Shown piece by piece: positions 8,207 through 16,503 of a DNA stretch of 64,000 bases (its first letter is position 1; each line of letters starts with the position of its first letter). Below the pieces are notes generated by a model. That model ran no database searches. It was not told the origin of the DNA and saw only the letters and a list, made by a program, of their open reading frames with translations. The DNA lies in NCBI RefSeq assembly GCF_003985145.1, contig NZ_ML133525.1:62001-126000 (forward strand). Reading direction: 5' to 3'. The DNA comes from Rhizobium anhuiense (lineage in GTDB: Bacteria; Pseudomonadota; Alphaproteobacteria; Rhizobiales; Rhizobiaceae). The translations under genes were made by a program, and so were the position numbers.

Positions 8207-9421
8207 ATGTCGAGCAACCAGAAGAGCAATGTCGCGCGGATTGTCAGCGAAAACGCCGAGACCGAAGAGGTCAAGGCCGAGGTCGCAGCTGTTGCGGAAG
8301 CTCCGACGGCGGAAGCCCGCGAAGTCCCTTCCACTCCCGCCCAGTCGGCGCCGGCCCCGGTCGCCGCACCTGCGGCTGCGAAGAAACGCCGCAGCCCGGT
8401 GCTGCCGATCGTCGTGCTCGCCCTTCTCGCGGGCGGCGGCTGGTATGGTTATGAATGGTGGACGAACGGCCGCTTCATGGTGTCGACCGACGACGCCTAT
8501 ATCGAGGGCGATATTGCAACGATTTCGCCGAAGGTCACGGGCTACGTCGCGAAGGTGAATGTTGTCGCCAACCAGGAAGTCAAAGCGGGCGACGTGCTTG
8601 CCACGCTTGATAACGGCGACTATCAGAACGCCCTCGACCAGGCCCAGGCCCAGATCGCCACCGAACAGCTTTCGCTGCAGCGTATCGACGCGCAGATCGA
8701 AGGCGCCAATGCGAGCCTCGTGCAGGCGCGGGCGCAGAAGGTGGCACTCGAAGCGGCCGTTCGCGGTGCTGAGATCACCCAGAAGCGCCAGAGCGAGCTT
8801 CAGGCGAAGTCGGTCGGCACTGCCGCCGATCTCGACAACGCCAACATCGCTCTCGATCAGGCCAAGGCCAATCTTTCCGGCGGCGATGCCAACATCGTGG
8901 TTGCGCAGGCCAATGTCACCATTCTCCAGGCCCAGCGCAAAGAGGCCGAAGGCTCGGTCCGTTCGCTCGAGATCTCGCGCGACAAGGCTGCCCGCGACCT
9001 TTCCTTCACCGTGCTGAAGGCGCCTTATGACGGCATTGTCGGCAACCGCTCGGTCCAGGAAGGCGATCTCGTCTCGCCCGGCCAGCGCCTGATGGCGCTC
9101 GTTCCGGTGCGCCAGCTCTATATCGACGCCAATTTCAAGGAAACGCAGATCCAGCATCTGGTGGCGGGATCGAAGGTCAACGTGCATGTCGATGCCTATA
9201 GCAATCATCCGATCGTCGGCACCGTCGAATCGATCTCGCCAGCATCCGGCTCGGTCTTTTCGCTGCTGCCGCCGGAAAATGCGACTGGTAATTTCACCAA
9301 GGTGATCCAGCGTGTGCCGGTGCGCATCGCGCTGCCGCAGGATGCGCTCGACAGCGGGCGTCTACGCGCGGGCCTCAGCGTCGTCGTCGACGTCGATACC
9401 CGCACGGCGCCGAGCAAGTAG
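8207..9421 (+). CDS. HlyD/EmrA family membrane fusion protein
   Basis: A 404-residue periplasmic adaptor subunit of a drug efflux pump. An Ala/Pro-rich cytoplasmic stretch (about 1-62) is followed by one transmembrane helix (about 65-85). The biotinyl-lipoyl half motifs come next (VSTDDAYIEGDIATISPKV and later LKAPYDGIVGNRSVQEGDLV), flanking a coiled-coil hairpin rich in Gln and Ala (about 140-260). I use ATG 8207; a GTG two codons upstream is possible. The MFS pump gene follows after 34 bases, giving an EmrAB-type operon. Confidence 0.9.
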   Translation: MSSNQKSNVARIVSENAETEEVKAEVAAVAEAPTAEAREVPSTPAQSAPAPVAAPAAAKKRRSPVLPIVVLALLAGGGWYGYEWWTNGRFMVSTDDAYIEGDIATISPKVTGYVAKVNVVANQEVKAGDVLATLDNGDYQNALDQAQAQIATEQLSLQRIDAQIEGANASLVQARAQKVALEAAVRGAEITQKRQSELQAKSVGTAADLDNANIALDQAKANLSGGDANIVVAQANVTILQAQRKEAEGSVRSLEISRDKAARDLSFTVLKAPYDGIVGNRSVQEGDLVSPGQRLMALVPVRQLYIDANFKETQIQHLVAGSKVNVHVDAYSNHPIVGTVESISPASGSVFSLLPPENATGNFTKVIQRVPVRIALPQDALDSGRLRAGLSVVVDVDTRTAPSK

Positions 9422-9455
9422 GCCTTTCGAAAAGGCGGAAGGCGGAGGTGGTCTG

Positions 9456-11054
9456 ATGGCCGGGAGCGCGACAGCAACAGCGGGGACGATTCCGGCAACG
9501 CCTGCGCAGGCCGACGAGCGCATGGATCCGAAGAAGCTCATCGCCTTCTTTGCGATGGTGCTCGGCATGTTCATGTCGATCCTCGACATCCAGATCGTCT
9601 CGGCCTCGCTTGCCGAAATCCAGGCCGGCCTTTCGGCCGGCAGCGACGAAATCGGCTGGGTGCAGACATCCTATCTGATCGCCGAAGTGATCATGATCCC
9701 GCTGTCCGGCACGCTGGCGCGCATCATCTCGACGCGTTACCTCTTCGCGATCTCGGCTGCCGGCTTCACCATGGCGAGCGCGCTGGCGGCGACGGCGACG
9801 AATATCGACCAGATGATCGTCTACCGGGTCATCCAGGGCTTCATCGGCGGTGGTATGATCCCGTCGGTCTTCGCAGCCGCCTTCACCATCTTCCCACCGT
9901 CGAAGCGCAGCATCGTCTCGCCGATCATCGGTCTGATCGCGACGCTGGCGCCGACCATCGGCCCGACCGTCGGCGGCTACCTCAGCCACGCCTTCTCCTG
10001 GCACTGGCTGTTCCTCGTCAACATCGTACCCGGCATCATCGTCACGATCGTCACCTGGAACTTCATCGATTTCGACAAGCCGGAACTGTCGCTCTTCAAG
10101 AAGTTCGACTGGTGGGGGCTGATCTCGATGGGCGTCTTCCTCGGCGCGCTGGAATATGTGCTCGAAGAGGGCAATTCGAACGACTGGTTCAACGACAGCT
10201 CGATCACCATCGCAGCGGTCGCTTCCGGCGCTGCCGCCATCATCTTCTTCTATCGCGCCTTCACGGTGGAATTCCCCGTCGTCGACCTCAAGGCCTTTGC
10301 GAACCGGAATTTTTCCTTCGGCTCGGTCTTCTCCTTCGTCATGGGTATCGGCCTCTATGGCCTCACCTATATCTACCCGGTCTATCTCGGCCGCATCCGC
10401 GGCTATGATTCGCTGATGATCGGCGAGACGATGTTCGTCTCCGGGCTTGCGATGTTCTTCACCGCGCCGATCGCCGGCCGGCTGTCGACCAAGATGGACC
10501 TGCGCCTGATGATGGTGATCGGCTTCGTCAGCTTTGCCGCCGGCACCTTCATCATGATGCATCTGACGGCGGATTGGGATTTCTACGAACTTTTCATCCC
10601 GCAGATCCTGCGCGGCTTCGGGCTGATGATGTGCATGGTGCCGATCAACAACATCGCGCTCGGCACGATGCCGCCTTCGCGCATTCGCGGCGCGTCCGGC
10701 CTGTTCAACCTGACCAGAAACCTCGGCGGCGCCGTTGGCCTTGCCGTCATCAACACCGTGCTCACCAACCGGCAGGACGTGCACTACGAGCGGCTGCGGG
10801 AGAATATGGACTGGGGCAATCCGGCGGCGGTCGACCAGATGAACAACATGGCCGCCAATTTCAACACCTACGGCATGGATGGCGCCTCGGTCGCAGTCAA
10901 GCAGATGGTCGGCCTTGCCACCAAGCAGGCGATCATTCTCTCCTTCAGCGACGTATTCCTGATCCTGACCGCGCTTTTCCTGGCGATGATCCTCGGTGTC
11001 GCCATGATCAAGAAACCCGCGCCGCAAGGCGGGGGAGGCGGTGGCGGCCACTGA
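9456..11054 (+). CDS. DHA2 family MFS multidrug efflux pump (EmrB/QacA type)
   Basis: A 532-residue inner-membrane proton-drug antiporter with the length and 14-helix pattern of the DHA2 family. The first helix carries MSILDIQIVSASL, the EmrB-like motif, and motif C-like GLIATLAPTIGPTVGGYLS lies in the middle. The C-terminus ends in a short Gly-rich tail. ATG 9456 follows a good GGCGGAGGTGG site; the frame is open upstream into the adaptor gene, but that part does not match the family. Works with the preceding adaptor and probably a TolC-like outer-membrane protein encoded elsewhere. Confidence 0.92.
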   Translation: MAGSATATAGTIPATPAQADERMDPKKLIAFFAMVLGMFMSILDIQIVSASLAEIQAGLSAGSDEIGWVQTSYLIAEVIMIPLSGTLARIISTRYLFAISAAGFTMASALAATATNIDQMIVYRVIQGFIGGGMIPSVFAAAFTIFPPSKRSIVSPIIGLIATLAPTIGPTVGGYLSHAFSWHWLFLVNIVPGIIVTIVTWNFIDFDKPELSLFKKFDWWGLISMGVFLGALEYVLEEGNSNDWFNDSSITIAAVASGAAAIIFFYRAFTVEFPVVDLKAFANRNFSFGSVFSFVMGIGLYGLTYIYPVYLGRIRGYDSLMIGETMFVSGLAMFFTAPIAGRLSTKMDLRLMMVIGFVSFAAGTFIMMHLTADWDFYELFIPQILRGFGLMMCMVPINNIALGTMPPSRIRGASGLFNLTRNLGGAVGLAVINTVLTNRQDVHYERLRENMDWGNPAAVDQMNNMAANFNTYGMDGASVAVKQMVGLATKQAIILSFSDVFLILTALFLAMILGVAMIKKPAPQGGGGGGGH

Positions 11055-11075
11055 CCTCCGGCCTGCCGCCCCTTG

Positions 11076-11104
11076 AAAAGGCCCTCTTCGGAGGGCCTTT
11101 TTGT
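11076..11104 (+). terminator. Rho-independent terminator of the efflux operon
   Basis: AAAGGCCCTC-TTCG-GAGGGCCTTT followed by a T-run; the UUCG-type tetraloop adds stability. It sits 22 bases after the pump stop codon. Confidence 0.9.
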
Positions 11105-11212
11105 TGCTGTTTTCCGGCCGTCGTGTCATCAGGCGAATGATCGCCGGTCGGATCGATCCGAATCGGGTAGGCCATGCCGGAAAACCACGCGGAAACCGGC
11201 CCGTTCGATTTT

Positions 11213-11230
11213 TTGATTTACGTACATCAA
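11213..11230. promoter_or_regulatory. Candidate LacI-type operator upstream of the xyl regulator
   Basis: TTGATTTACGTACATCAA is an 18-base near-perfect palindrome centred on CG, with two mismatches. It ends 32 bases before the LacI start codon. The size and central CG are typical of LacI-family operators, so autoregulation of the lacI-xylB-xylA transcript is likely. Confidence 0.6.
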
Positions 11231-11262
11231 AATTGGCGCTAATGGTCTCGTCAGGAGGAATG

Positions 11263-12288
11263 ATGAGACCAACCGTTCACGATATCGCCGCCGCCGCCGG
11301 TGTCAGTCTGGCGACTGTCGACCGGGTTCTCAACCAGCGGCCCGGTGTGCGCCACGTCACGCGGGAAAAGGTCGAGACCGCGATCCGCGAGCTCGGTTAT
11401 ATCAGAGACGTCGCCGCCGCCAATCTTGCCAAAGGGCGCACCTATCCGCTGGTCTTCATCCTCCCGGCCAGCGACAACTCCTTCATGCACGGGCTCAATG
11501 CCGAGATCCGCCAGGCAGTCCTCCGATCGTCGGCCGAGCGCACCGATATCCGCACCATCGAGGTGCCGGCCTTCGATCCCGCAGCGCTTGTCTCGGTGCT
11601 CGAGGAGCTTTCCCGGGAAAAGCCCTGTGGCATCGCACTGGTTGCGACCGATGCGCCTGGCGTGCGCGCCGTCGTCGACAGGCTGGTGCGCGAGCGTTTT
11701 CCCATCGTCACCTTGGTTTCCGATCTCACCGGCTCGCTGCGCCATCACTATGCCGGCGTCGACAATATCGCCGCCGGGCGCACGGCGGCTCGCCTGCTCG
11801 GCCGATTCCTCGGACCGAAAAAAGGCGAGATTGCCGTGCTTGCCGGCTCCATGCTGGTGCGCGACCATCGCGAGCGGCTAGAGGGCTTCACCGCCGTCAT
11901 GGCCGAGGAATTTCCCGATCTGGCGATCCTGCCGGTTCTCGAAGGCCGCGACGACCCCGAGATCGCCCATATGCTCGTTGCCGACGCGCTTTGCAGGAAT
12001 GCCGGCATCATCGGCGTCTACAGCCTTGGCGCCGGCAATCGCGGCCTCATCCGGGCGTTGAAGGAGAAGGCCGTCGATCGCGTGCTGACGGTGATTGCCC
12101 ACGAACTGACCGCCCACACGCGTGCAGCCCTGATCGACAATACGATCGATGCGATCCTCAACCAGGACGCCGGCCACGAGGTACGCAGCGCGATTCGCGT
12201 GCTGAAAGCCAAGGCGGACGGGCTGGCCGTCATCGAGGCGCAGGAGCGCATCCGCCTCGACATATTCCTGAAAGACAATCTGCCGTAA
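11263..12288 (+). CDS. LacI family transcriptional regulator of the xylose genes
   Basis: A 341-residue protein of standard LacI length. The helix-turn-helix is at about residues 3-25 (TVHDIAAAAGVSLATVDRVL), followed by the hinge helix (AAANLAKG) and a type I periplasmic-binding-like effector domain. AGGAGG lies four bases before ATG 11263; an in-frame ATG sits just upstream at 11260 but too close to the Shine-Dalgarno. The stop is 21 bases from the xylB start and on the same strand, so it is probably cotranscribed with xylB. Xylose or a derivative is the likely effector, inferred from context. Confidence 0.88.
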   Translation: MRPTVHDIAAAAGVSLATVDRVLNQRPGVRHVTREKVETAIRELGYIRDVAAANLAKGRTYPLVFILPASDNSFMHGLNAEIRQAVLRSSAERTDIRTIEVPAFDPAALVSVLEELSREKPCGIALVATDAPGVRAVVDRLVRERFPIVTLVSDLTGSLRHHYAGVDNIAAGRTAARLLGRFLGPKKGEIAVLAGSMLVRDHRERLEGFTAVMAEEFPDLAILPVLEGRDDPEIAHMLVADALCRNAGIIGVYSLGAGNRGLIRALKEKAVDRVLTVIAHELTAHTRAALIDNTIDAILNQDAGHEVRSAIRVLKAKADGLAVIEAQERIRLDIFLKDNLP

Positions 12289-12309
12289 CGGCAAAGGGAG
12301 AAATACCAC

Positions 12310-13764
12310 ATGTATCTGGGTCTCGATCTCGGAACCTCCGGCGTCAAGGCGATGCTGATCGATGGTGATCAGAAGATCGTCGGCTCGGCCAATGGTTCGC
12401 TCGACGTCTCGCGTCCGCATTCCGGCTGGTCGGAGCAGGAGCCAGCCCACTGGGTGCGGGCCACCGAGGAGGCTGTCACCGGCCTCAAGGCGAAACATCC
12501 GAAAGAGTTCGCCGCGGTCAGGGGCATCGGCCTTTCCGGCCAGATGCACGGGGCGACGCTCATCGATGCCAGCGATAAGGTCCTGCGGCCCTGCATCCTC
12601 TGGAACGATACGCGCAGCTATGTAGAGGCCGCGGCGCTCGATGCCGATCCGCGTTTTCGCGCGCTGACCGGCAACATCGTCTTCCCGGGCTTCACGGCGC
12701 CGAAGCTCGCCTGGGTCCAGAAGCATGAGCCCGATGTCTTCGCCAAAATCGCCAAGGTGCTGTTGCCGAAGGACTATCTGCGTCTTTGGCTGACCGGCGA
12801 ATATATTTCGGAAATGTCGGATTCGGCCGGCACGTCCTGGCTCGACACCGGCAAGCGCGCCTGGTCGTCGCAACTGCTCGCCGCCACCAACCTTTCCGAG
12901 GCGCAGATGCCGGCGCTTGTCGAAGGCACCGCGCAGGCCGGCAAGCTGCGGTCTGAACTGGCGGCGCAATGGGGTATTTCCGGCGATGTCGTCGTTGCCG
13001 GCGGCGCGGGCGACAATGCAGCCTCGGCCTGCGGCATGGGCACGGTCAGCGATGGCGCCGCTTTCGTCTCGCTGGGCACGTCAGGCGTGCTTTTTGCCGC
13101 CAACGGTTCCTATTTGCCGAAACCGGAAAGCGCCGTGCATGCCTTCTGCCACGCGCTGCCGAACACCTGGCACCAGATGGGCGTCATCCTGTCGGCGACC
13201 GATGCGCTCAACTGGCATTCCGGCGTGACCGGCAAGTCGGCCGCCGATCTTACCGGTGAACTCGGGGAGACGCTGAAGGCGCCAACCGGCGTCACCTTCC
13301 TGCCCTATCTCTCCGGCGAGCGCACGCCCCACAACGATGCCGTCATCCGCGGCGCCTTCATCGGCCTCGAACATGAAAGCAGCCGTGTCGTGCTCACCCA
13401 GGCGGTGCTCGAAGGCGTCGCCTTCGCCATTCGCGACAATCTCGAAGCCCTGCGTTCGGCCGGCACCGGCATATCCCGGGTCACCGCAATCGGCGGCGGG
13501 TCGCGCTCGCGTTACTGGCTGGCCTCGATTGCGACCGCGCTCGGCGTTCCCGTCGACCTGCCGGCCGACGGCGATTTCGGCGCCGCCTTCGGGGCAGCCC
13601 GCCTCGGCCTGATCGCGGCAACGGGGGCAGATCCCATTGCCGTCTGCACGCCGCCGGTAACGGCCGGAACGATCGAGCCGGTGTCGGCGCTGAGCGGCGC
13701 TTACGAGGATGCCTACAAGCGCTATCGGGCGCTCTATCCGGCGATCAAGTCGCTGGCGCATTGA
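12310..13764 (+). CDS. xylB: Xylulokinase
   Basis: Phosphorylates D-xylulose with ATP to xylulose 5-phosphate, feeding the pentose phosphate pathway. 484 residues, normal for the FGGY kinase family. The N-terminal phosphate-binding motif is DLGTSGVKAML, followed by GLSGQMHGATLID with the conserved catalytic-region residues. The C-terminal actin-like domain carries the ATP-binding GGGSRSRYWL near residue 396. AAAGGGAG precedes the ATG. It sits between its regulator and xylA. Confidence 0.95.
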   Translation: MYLGLDLGTSGVKAMLIDGDQKIVGSANGSLDVSRPHSGWSEQEPAHWVRATEEAVTGLKAKHPKEFAAVRGIGLSGQMHGATLIDASDKVLRPCILWNDTRSYVEAAALDADPRFRALTGNIVFPGFTAPKLAWVQKHEPDVFAKIAKVLLPKDYLRLWLTGEYISEMSDSAGTSWLDTGKRAWSSQLLAATNLSEAQMPALVEGTAQAGKLRSELAAQWGISGDVVVAGGAGDNAASACGMGTVSDGAAFVSLGTSGVLFAANGSYLPKPESAVHAFCHALPNTWHQMGVILSATDALNWHSGVTGKSAADLTGELGETLKAPTGVTFLPYLSGERTPHNDAVIRGAFIGLEHESSRVVLTQAVLEGVAFAIRDNLEALRSAGTGISRVTAIGGGSRSRYWLASIATALGVPVDLPADGDFGAAFGAARLGLIAATGADPIAVCTPPVTAGTIEPVSALSGAYEDAYKRYRALYPAIKSLAH

Positions 13765-13772
13765 GATCGAGG

Positions 13773-13871
13773 CGCCCCCTCACCCTACCCTCATTCGAGG
13801 GAGCCGCGACGTTGCCACAAGTTTCTTCTCCCCGCCGGCGAGAAGGTGCGGCAGGCGGATGAGGGGGCCCC
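13773..13871. repeat. Intergenic palindromic repeat (CCCCTCACCC family), copy 1
   Basis: The ends read GCCCCCTCACCCTACCCTC and GGCGGATGAGGGGGC, forming terminal inverted repeats around a core containing TTCTCCCCGCCGGCGAGAAGG. The same layout recurs at 21455-21591. It sits in the xylB-xylA gap of 163 bases and could form a hairpin in the mRNA that sets the two genes' relative expression. Confidence 0.75.
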
Positions 13872-13927
13872 TAGCATAGACTAACAATTCAGAACTTCGA
13901 AAAGATACGAACCCAAGGAGACCCAAC

Positions 13928-15238
13928 ATGAGCACCGGATTTTTCGGCGATATCCAGAAAGTGAAATACGAAGGCCCCGACAGCACCAATCCGCTGGCCT
14001 TCCGCTATTACCAGCCGGACGAGATCGTCATGGGCAAACGCATGGAAGACCATCTGCGCTTTGCGGTGGCCTATTGGCACACCTTCACATGGCCGGGCGG
14101 CGACCCCTTCGGCGGCCAGACCTTCCTGCGTCCCTGGTTCGAGGACACGATGAAGGCCGCCAAGCTCAAGGCCGACGTCGCCTTCGAATTCTTCTCGCTG
14201 CTCGGCTCGCCCTACTACTGCTTCCATGACGCCGACGTGCGTCCGGAGGGCAAGAATTTCGCCGAGAACACCAAAAACCTCAACGAGATCGTCGATTATT
14301 TCGCCGAGAAGCAGGCCGCAACCGGCACCAAGCTGCTCTGGGGCACGGCGAACCTCTTCTCTCACCGCCGTTACATGTCGGGTGCGGCGACCAATCCGGA
14401 TCCAGATGTCTTTGCTTTCGCAGCCGCGACGGTCAAGACCTGCATCGATGCCACGCAGAAGCTCGGCGGCGAAAACTACGTGCTCTGGGGCGGCCGCGAA
14501 GGTTACGAGACGCTGCTCAACACCGATATCAAGCGCGAGCTCGACCAGCTCGGCCGCTTCCTCAACCTCGTCGTCGAATACAAGCACAAGATCGGCTACA
14601 AGGGCACGATCCTGATCGAGCCGAAGCCGCAGGAGCCGACCAAGCACCAGTACGACTATGACGTCGCGACCGTCTACGGCTTCCTCAAGAAGCACGGCCT
14701 TGAAAACGAGGTGAAGCTCAATATCGAGCAGGGCCACGCAATTCTTGCCGGCCACTCCTTCGAGCACGAGCTGGCGCTTGCCAATGCGCTCGGCATCTTC
14801 GGCTCGATCGACATGAACCGCAACGACTACCAGTCCGGCTGGGATACCGACCAGTTCCCGAACAATGTTCCCGAAATGGCGCTGGCCTATTATCACGTTC
14901 TGGCAGGCGGCGGCTTCAAGACCGGCGGCACCAACTTCGACTCGAAGCTTCGCCGTCAGTCGCTCGACCCGGCGGATCTACTGATCGGCCATATCGGCGG
15001 CATGGATTGCTGCGCCCGCGGTCTGAAGGCCGCTGCTAAGATGATCGAGGACAAGGCTCTGTCGCAGCCGCTCGCCGATCGTTATGCCGGCTGGGAATCC
15101 GCCGAGGCGCAGAAGCTCTTCCGCGGCGAGTATTCGCTGGATGAGATCAGCCATTATGTCGAAAGCCACGACGTCAACCCGCAGCCGAGATCCGGCAAGC
15201 AGGAGCTGCTGGAAAACGTCGTCAATCGTTACGTCTGA
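13928..15238 (+). CDS. xylA: Xylose isomerase
   Basis: Interconverts D-xylose and D-xylulose, the first step of isomerase-route xylose use. The 436-residue length is that of the longer class II xylose isomerases. Catalytic and metal-site segments are present: the His in [27 protein letters not shown] with metal ligand Glu and the Lys, NIEQGHA, and [23 protein letters not shown] precedes the ATG. Follows xylB across a repeat element. Confidence 0.97.
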   Translation: MSTGFFGDIQKVKYEGPDSTNPLAFRYYQPDEIVMGKRMEDHLRFAVAYWHTFTWPGGDPFGGQTFLRPWFEDTMKAAKLKADVAFEFFSLLGSPYYCFHDADVRPEGKNFAENTKNLNEIVDYFAEKQAATGTKLLWGTANLFSHRRYMSGAATNPDPDVFAFAAATVKTCIDATQKLGGENYVLWGGREGYETLLNTDIKRELDQLGRFLNLVVEYKHKIGYKGTILIEPKPQEPTKHQYDYDVATVYGFLKKHGLENEVKLNIEQGHAILAGHSFEHELALANALGIFGSIDMNRNDYQSGWDTDQFPNNVPEMALAYYHVLAGGGFKTGGTNFDSKLRRQSLDPADLLIGHIGGMDCCARGLKAAAKMIEDKALSQPLADRYAGWESAEAQKLFRGEYSLDEISHYVESHDVNPQPRSGKQELLENVVNRYV

Positions 15239-15244
15239 TAAAGC

Positions 15245-15271
15245 GCGCCGGCGGTCATCGGCCGCCGGCGC
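15245..15271. terminator. Hairpin between convergent xylA and lacI
   Basis: GCGCCGGCGG and CCGCCGGCGC form a perfect 10-base stem with a 7-base loop, beginning 6 bases after the xylA stop codon. No T-run follows, so termination is probable but not certain. Confidence 0.45.
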
Positions 15272-15301
15272 AGCCCTCTCCGGCCGGAAGCCTATATGGA
15301 T

Positions 15302-16333
15302 TTACCGTTTCAACCAGTTGCGCGACGGCGCCGAGACGGAGTTTCGAACCACCAGATCCGGCCTCAGCAGGATTTCCGTTTCGGTCGGCCGGCCATCGGA
15401 CAGCAGTTCCAACAGCAGCGCCATTGCCTGTTTGCCGATTGCCGTTCTCGGCTGGCGGATCGTGGTCAGTGGCGGGGATATGAAGACGGCCTGCGGCACG
15501 TCGTCGAAACCGGTCACCGAGAAATCCCGCGGAATGTCGTAACCCCGCGCGCCGAGCCCGACCATGACGCCGATCGCCGTCTGGTCGTTGACGCACATGA
15601 AGGCTGTGGGAAGCGTGTCACGCATGAAAAGCTGTTCGACCGCATGCCGCCCGCTTTCGATCGTGCCGTCGCCTTCGAGCACGATCCTCAAGTCGGGCGG
15701 GATGCCGGCGGCGTCGAGACCGGCATCGTAACCCATGCGGCGCCTGGTATAGGCAAGCCGGGTGCGTGAATCGCCGATGAAGGCGATCTTGCGATGCCCT
15801 TCGGCCAGCAGCAGATCCACCGCTTTCCTGGCGCCTTCGGTATCGTCGACACCGACATAGGGAATGCCGCCGTTGAAGACAGGCTCGAAAACGCCGACGC
15901 TCGGCGGCAGCCGCGCGGTCATCGTCTGATGCCCGAAGGGCAGGATGCCGGTGAAGAGGATCAATCCGGCCGCCTGGTTGGAATTGAAGAATTTCAGATA
16001 TTCGAGGCCGCGCTGGGCGTCGTTCTGCGTGTGGCCGATCAGGATGCCGTAGCCATGCGCGCGCGCCTCGTTCTCCAGCCCGACGAGAATGTTGGAGAAA
16101 TTGGGATCGCCGATATCCGGCGCCACCACCAGGATCATGTTGGAGCGGCCAAGCCTCAGGCTGCGCGCCATCGCATTGGTCGTATAACCGGTGATGGCGA
16201 TCGCCTGGTTGACCTTGAGCCGTGTGGAGTTGGCGACCTTCTCGGGCATATGGATCGCCCGGGACACCGTCGCGATGGAGACCTCGGCGATCCGGGCGAC
16301 GTCTTCGATGGTTGCGGGCGTGGAATTCGACAC
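15302..16333 (-). CDS. LacI family repressor of the adjacent sugar ABC operon
   Basis: A 343-residue LacI/GalR protein if GTG 16333 is the start. Helix-turn-helix: TIEDVARIAEVSIATVSRAI; hinge region: NAMARSLRLGRSN; effector domain to the C-terminus. The frame stays open to a TTG at 16423, but the extra 30 residues precede the normal start of the family and carry no domain. AAGGCAGAG lies upstream of the GTG. The gene is divergent from the ABC transporter operon, and two matched operators lie between them, so local repression with sugar induction is likely. Confidence 0.88.
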   Translation of the reverse strand: MSNSTPATIEDVARIAEVSIATVSRAIHMPEKVANSTRLKVNQAIAITGYTTNAMARSLRLGRSNMILVVAPDIGDPNFSNILVGLENEARAHGYGILIGHTQNDAQRGLEYLKFFNSNQAAGLILFTGILPFGHQTMTARLPPSVGVFEPVFNGGIPYVGVDDTEGARKAVDLLLAEGHRKIAFIGDSRTRLAYTRRRMGYDAGLDAAGIPPDLRIVLEGDGTIESGRHAVEQLFMRDTLPTAFMCVNDQTAIGVMVGLGARGYDIPRDFSVTGFDDVPQAVFISPPLTTIRQPRTAIGKQAMALLLELLSDGRPTETEILLRPDLVVRNSVSAPSRNWLKR

Positions 16334-16426
16334 TGGGCTCTGCCTTGGGGCTGTCTTCGCCGAGACACTACACAGACTTGTCGAGAGGTCAAAGGCAGGC
16401 TTCAACTGATCTGTGTAAATCAACGA

Positions 16427-16440
16427 TGTAAACCTTTACA
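16427..16440. promoter_or_regulatory. LacI-type operator O1
   Basis: TGTAAACCTTTACA is palindromic apart from the central CC. It is paired with an identical site in opposite orientation whose centre is exactly 21 bases away. Confidence 0.8.
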
Positions 16441-16447
16441 CGATGTA

Positions 16448-16461
16448 TGTAAAGGTTTACA
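16448..16461. promoter_or_regulatory. LacI-type operator O2
   Basis: TGTAAAGGTTTACA is the exact reverse complement of O1. It ends 42 bases before the transporter ATPase start codon. The spacing of two helical turns puts both repressor dimers on the same DNA face. Confidence 0.8.
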
Positions 16462-16503
16462 TAGGGTCCAGAGCGGATGGAGAGCCGCTTTGGGGAGGAT
16501 CAG

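Noticed and set aside
9375..11129. 584-codon open frame opposite the MFS pump
   Set aside because: Its predicted protein is almost all charged residues (Asp, Arg, His), the mirror of hydrophobic helices on the other strand.
16334..16423. 30-codon N-terminal extension of the LacI repressor to TTG 16423
   Set aside because: LacI proteins start a few residues before the helix-turn-helix, and the extension reaches the operator region.
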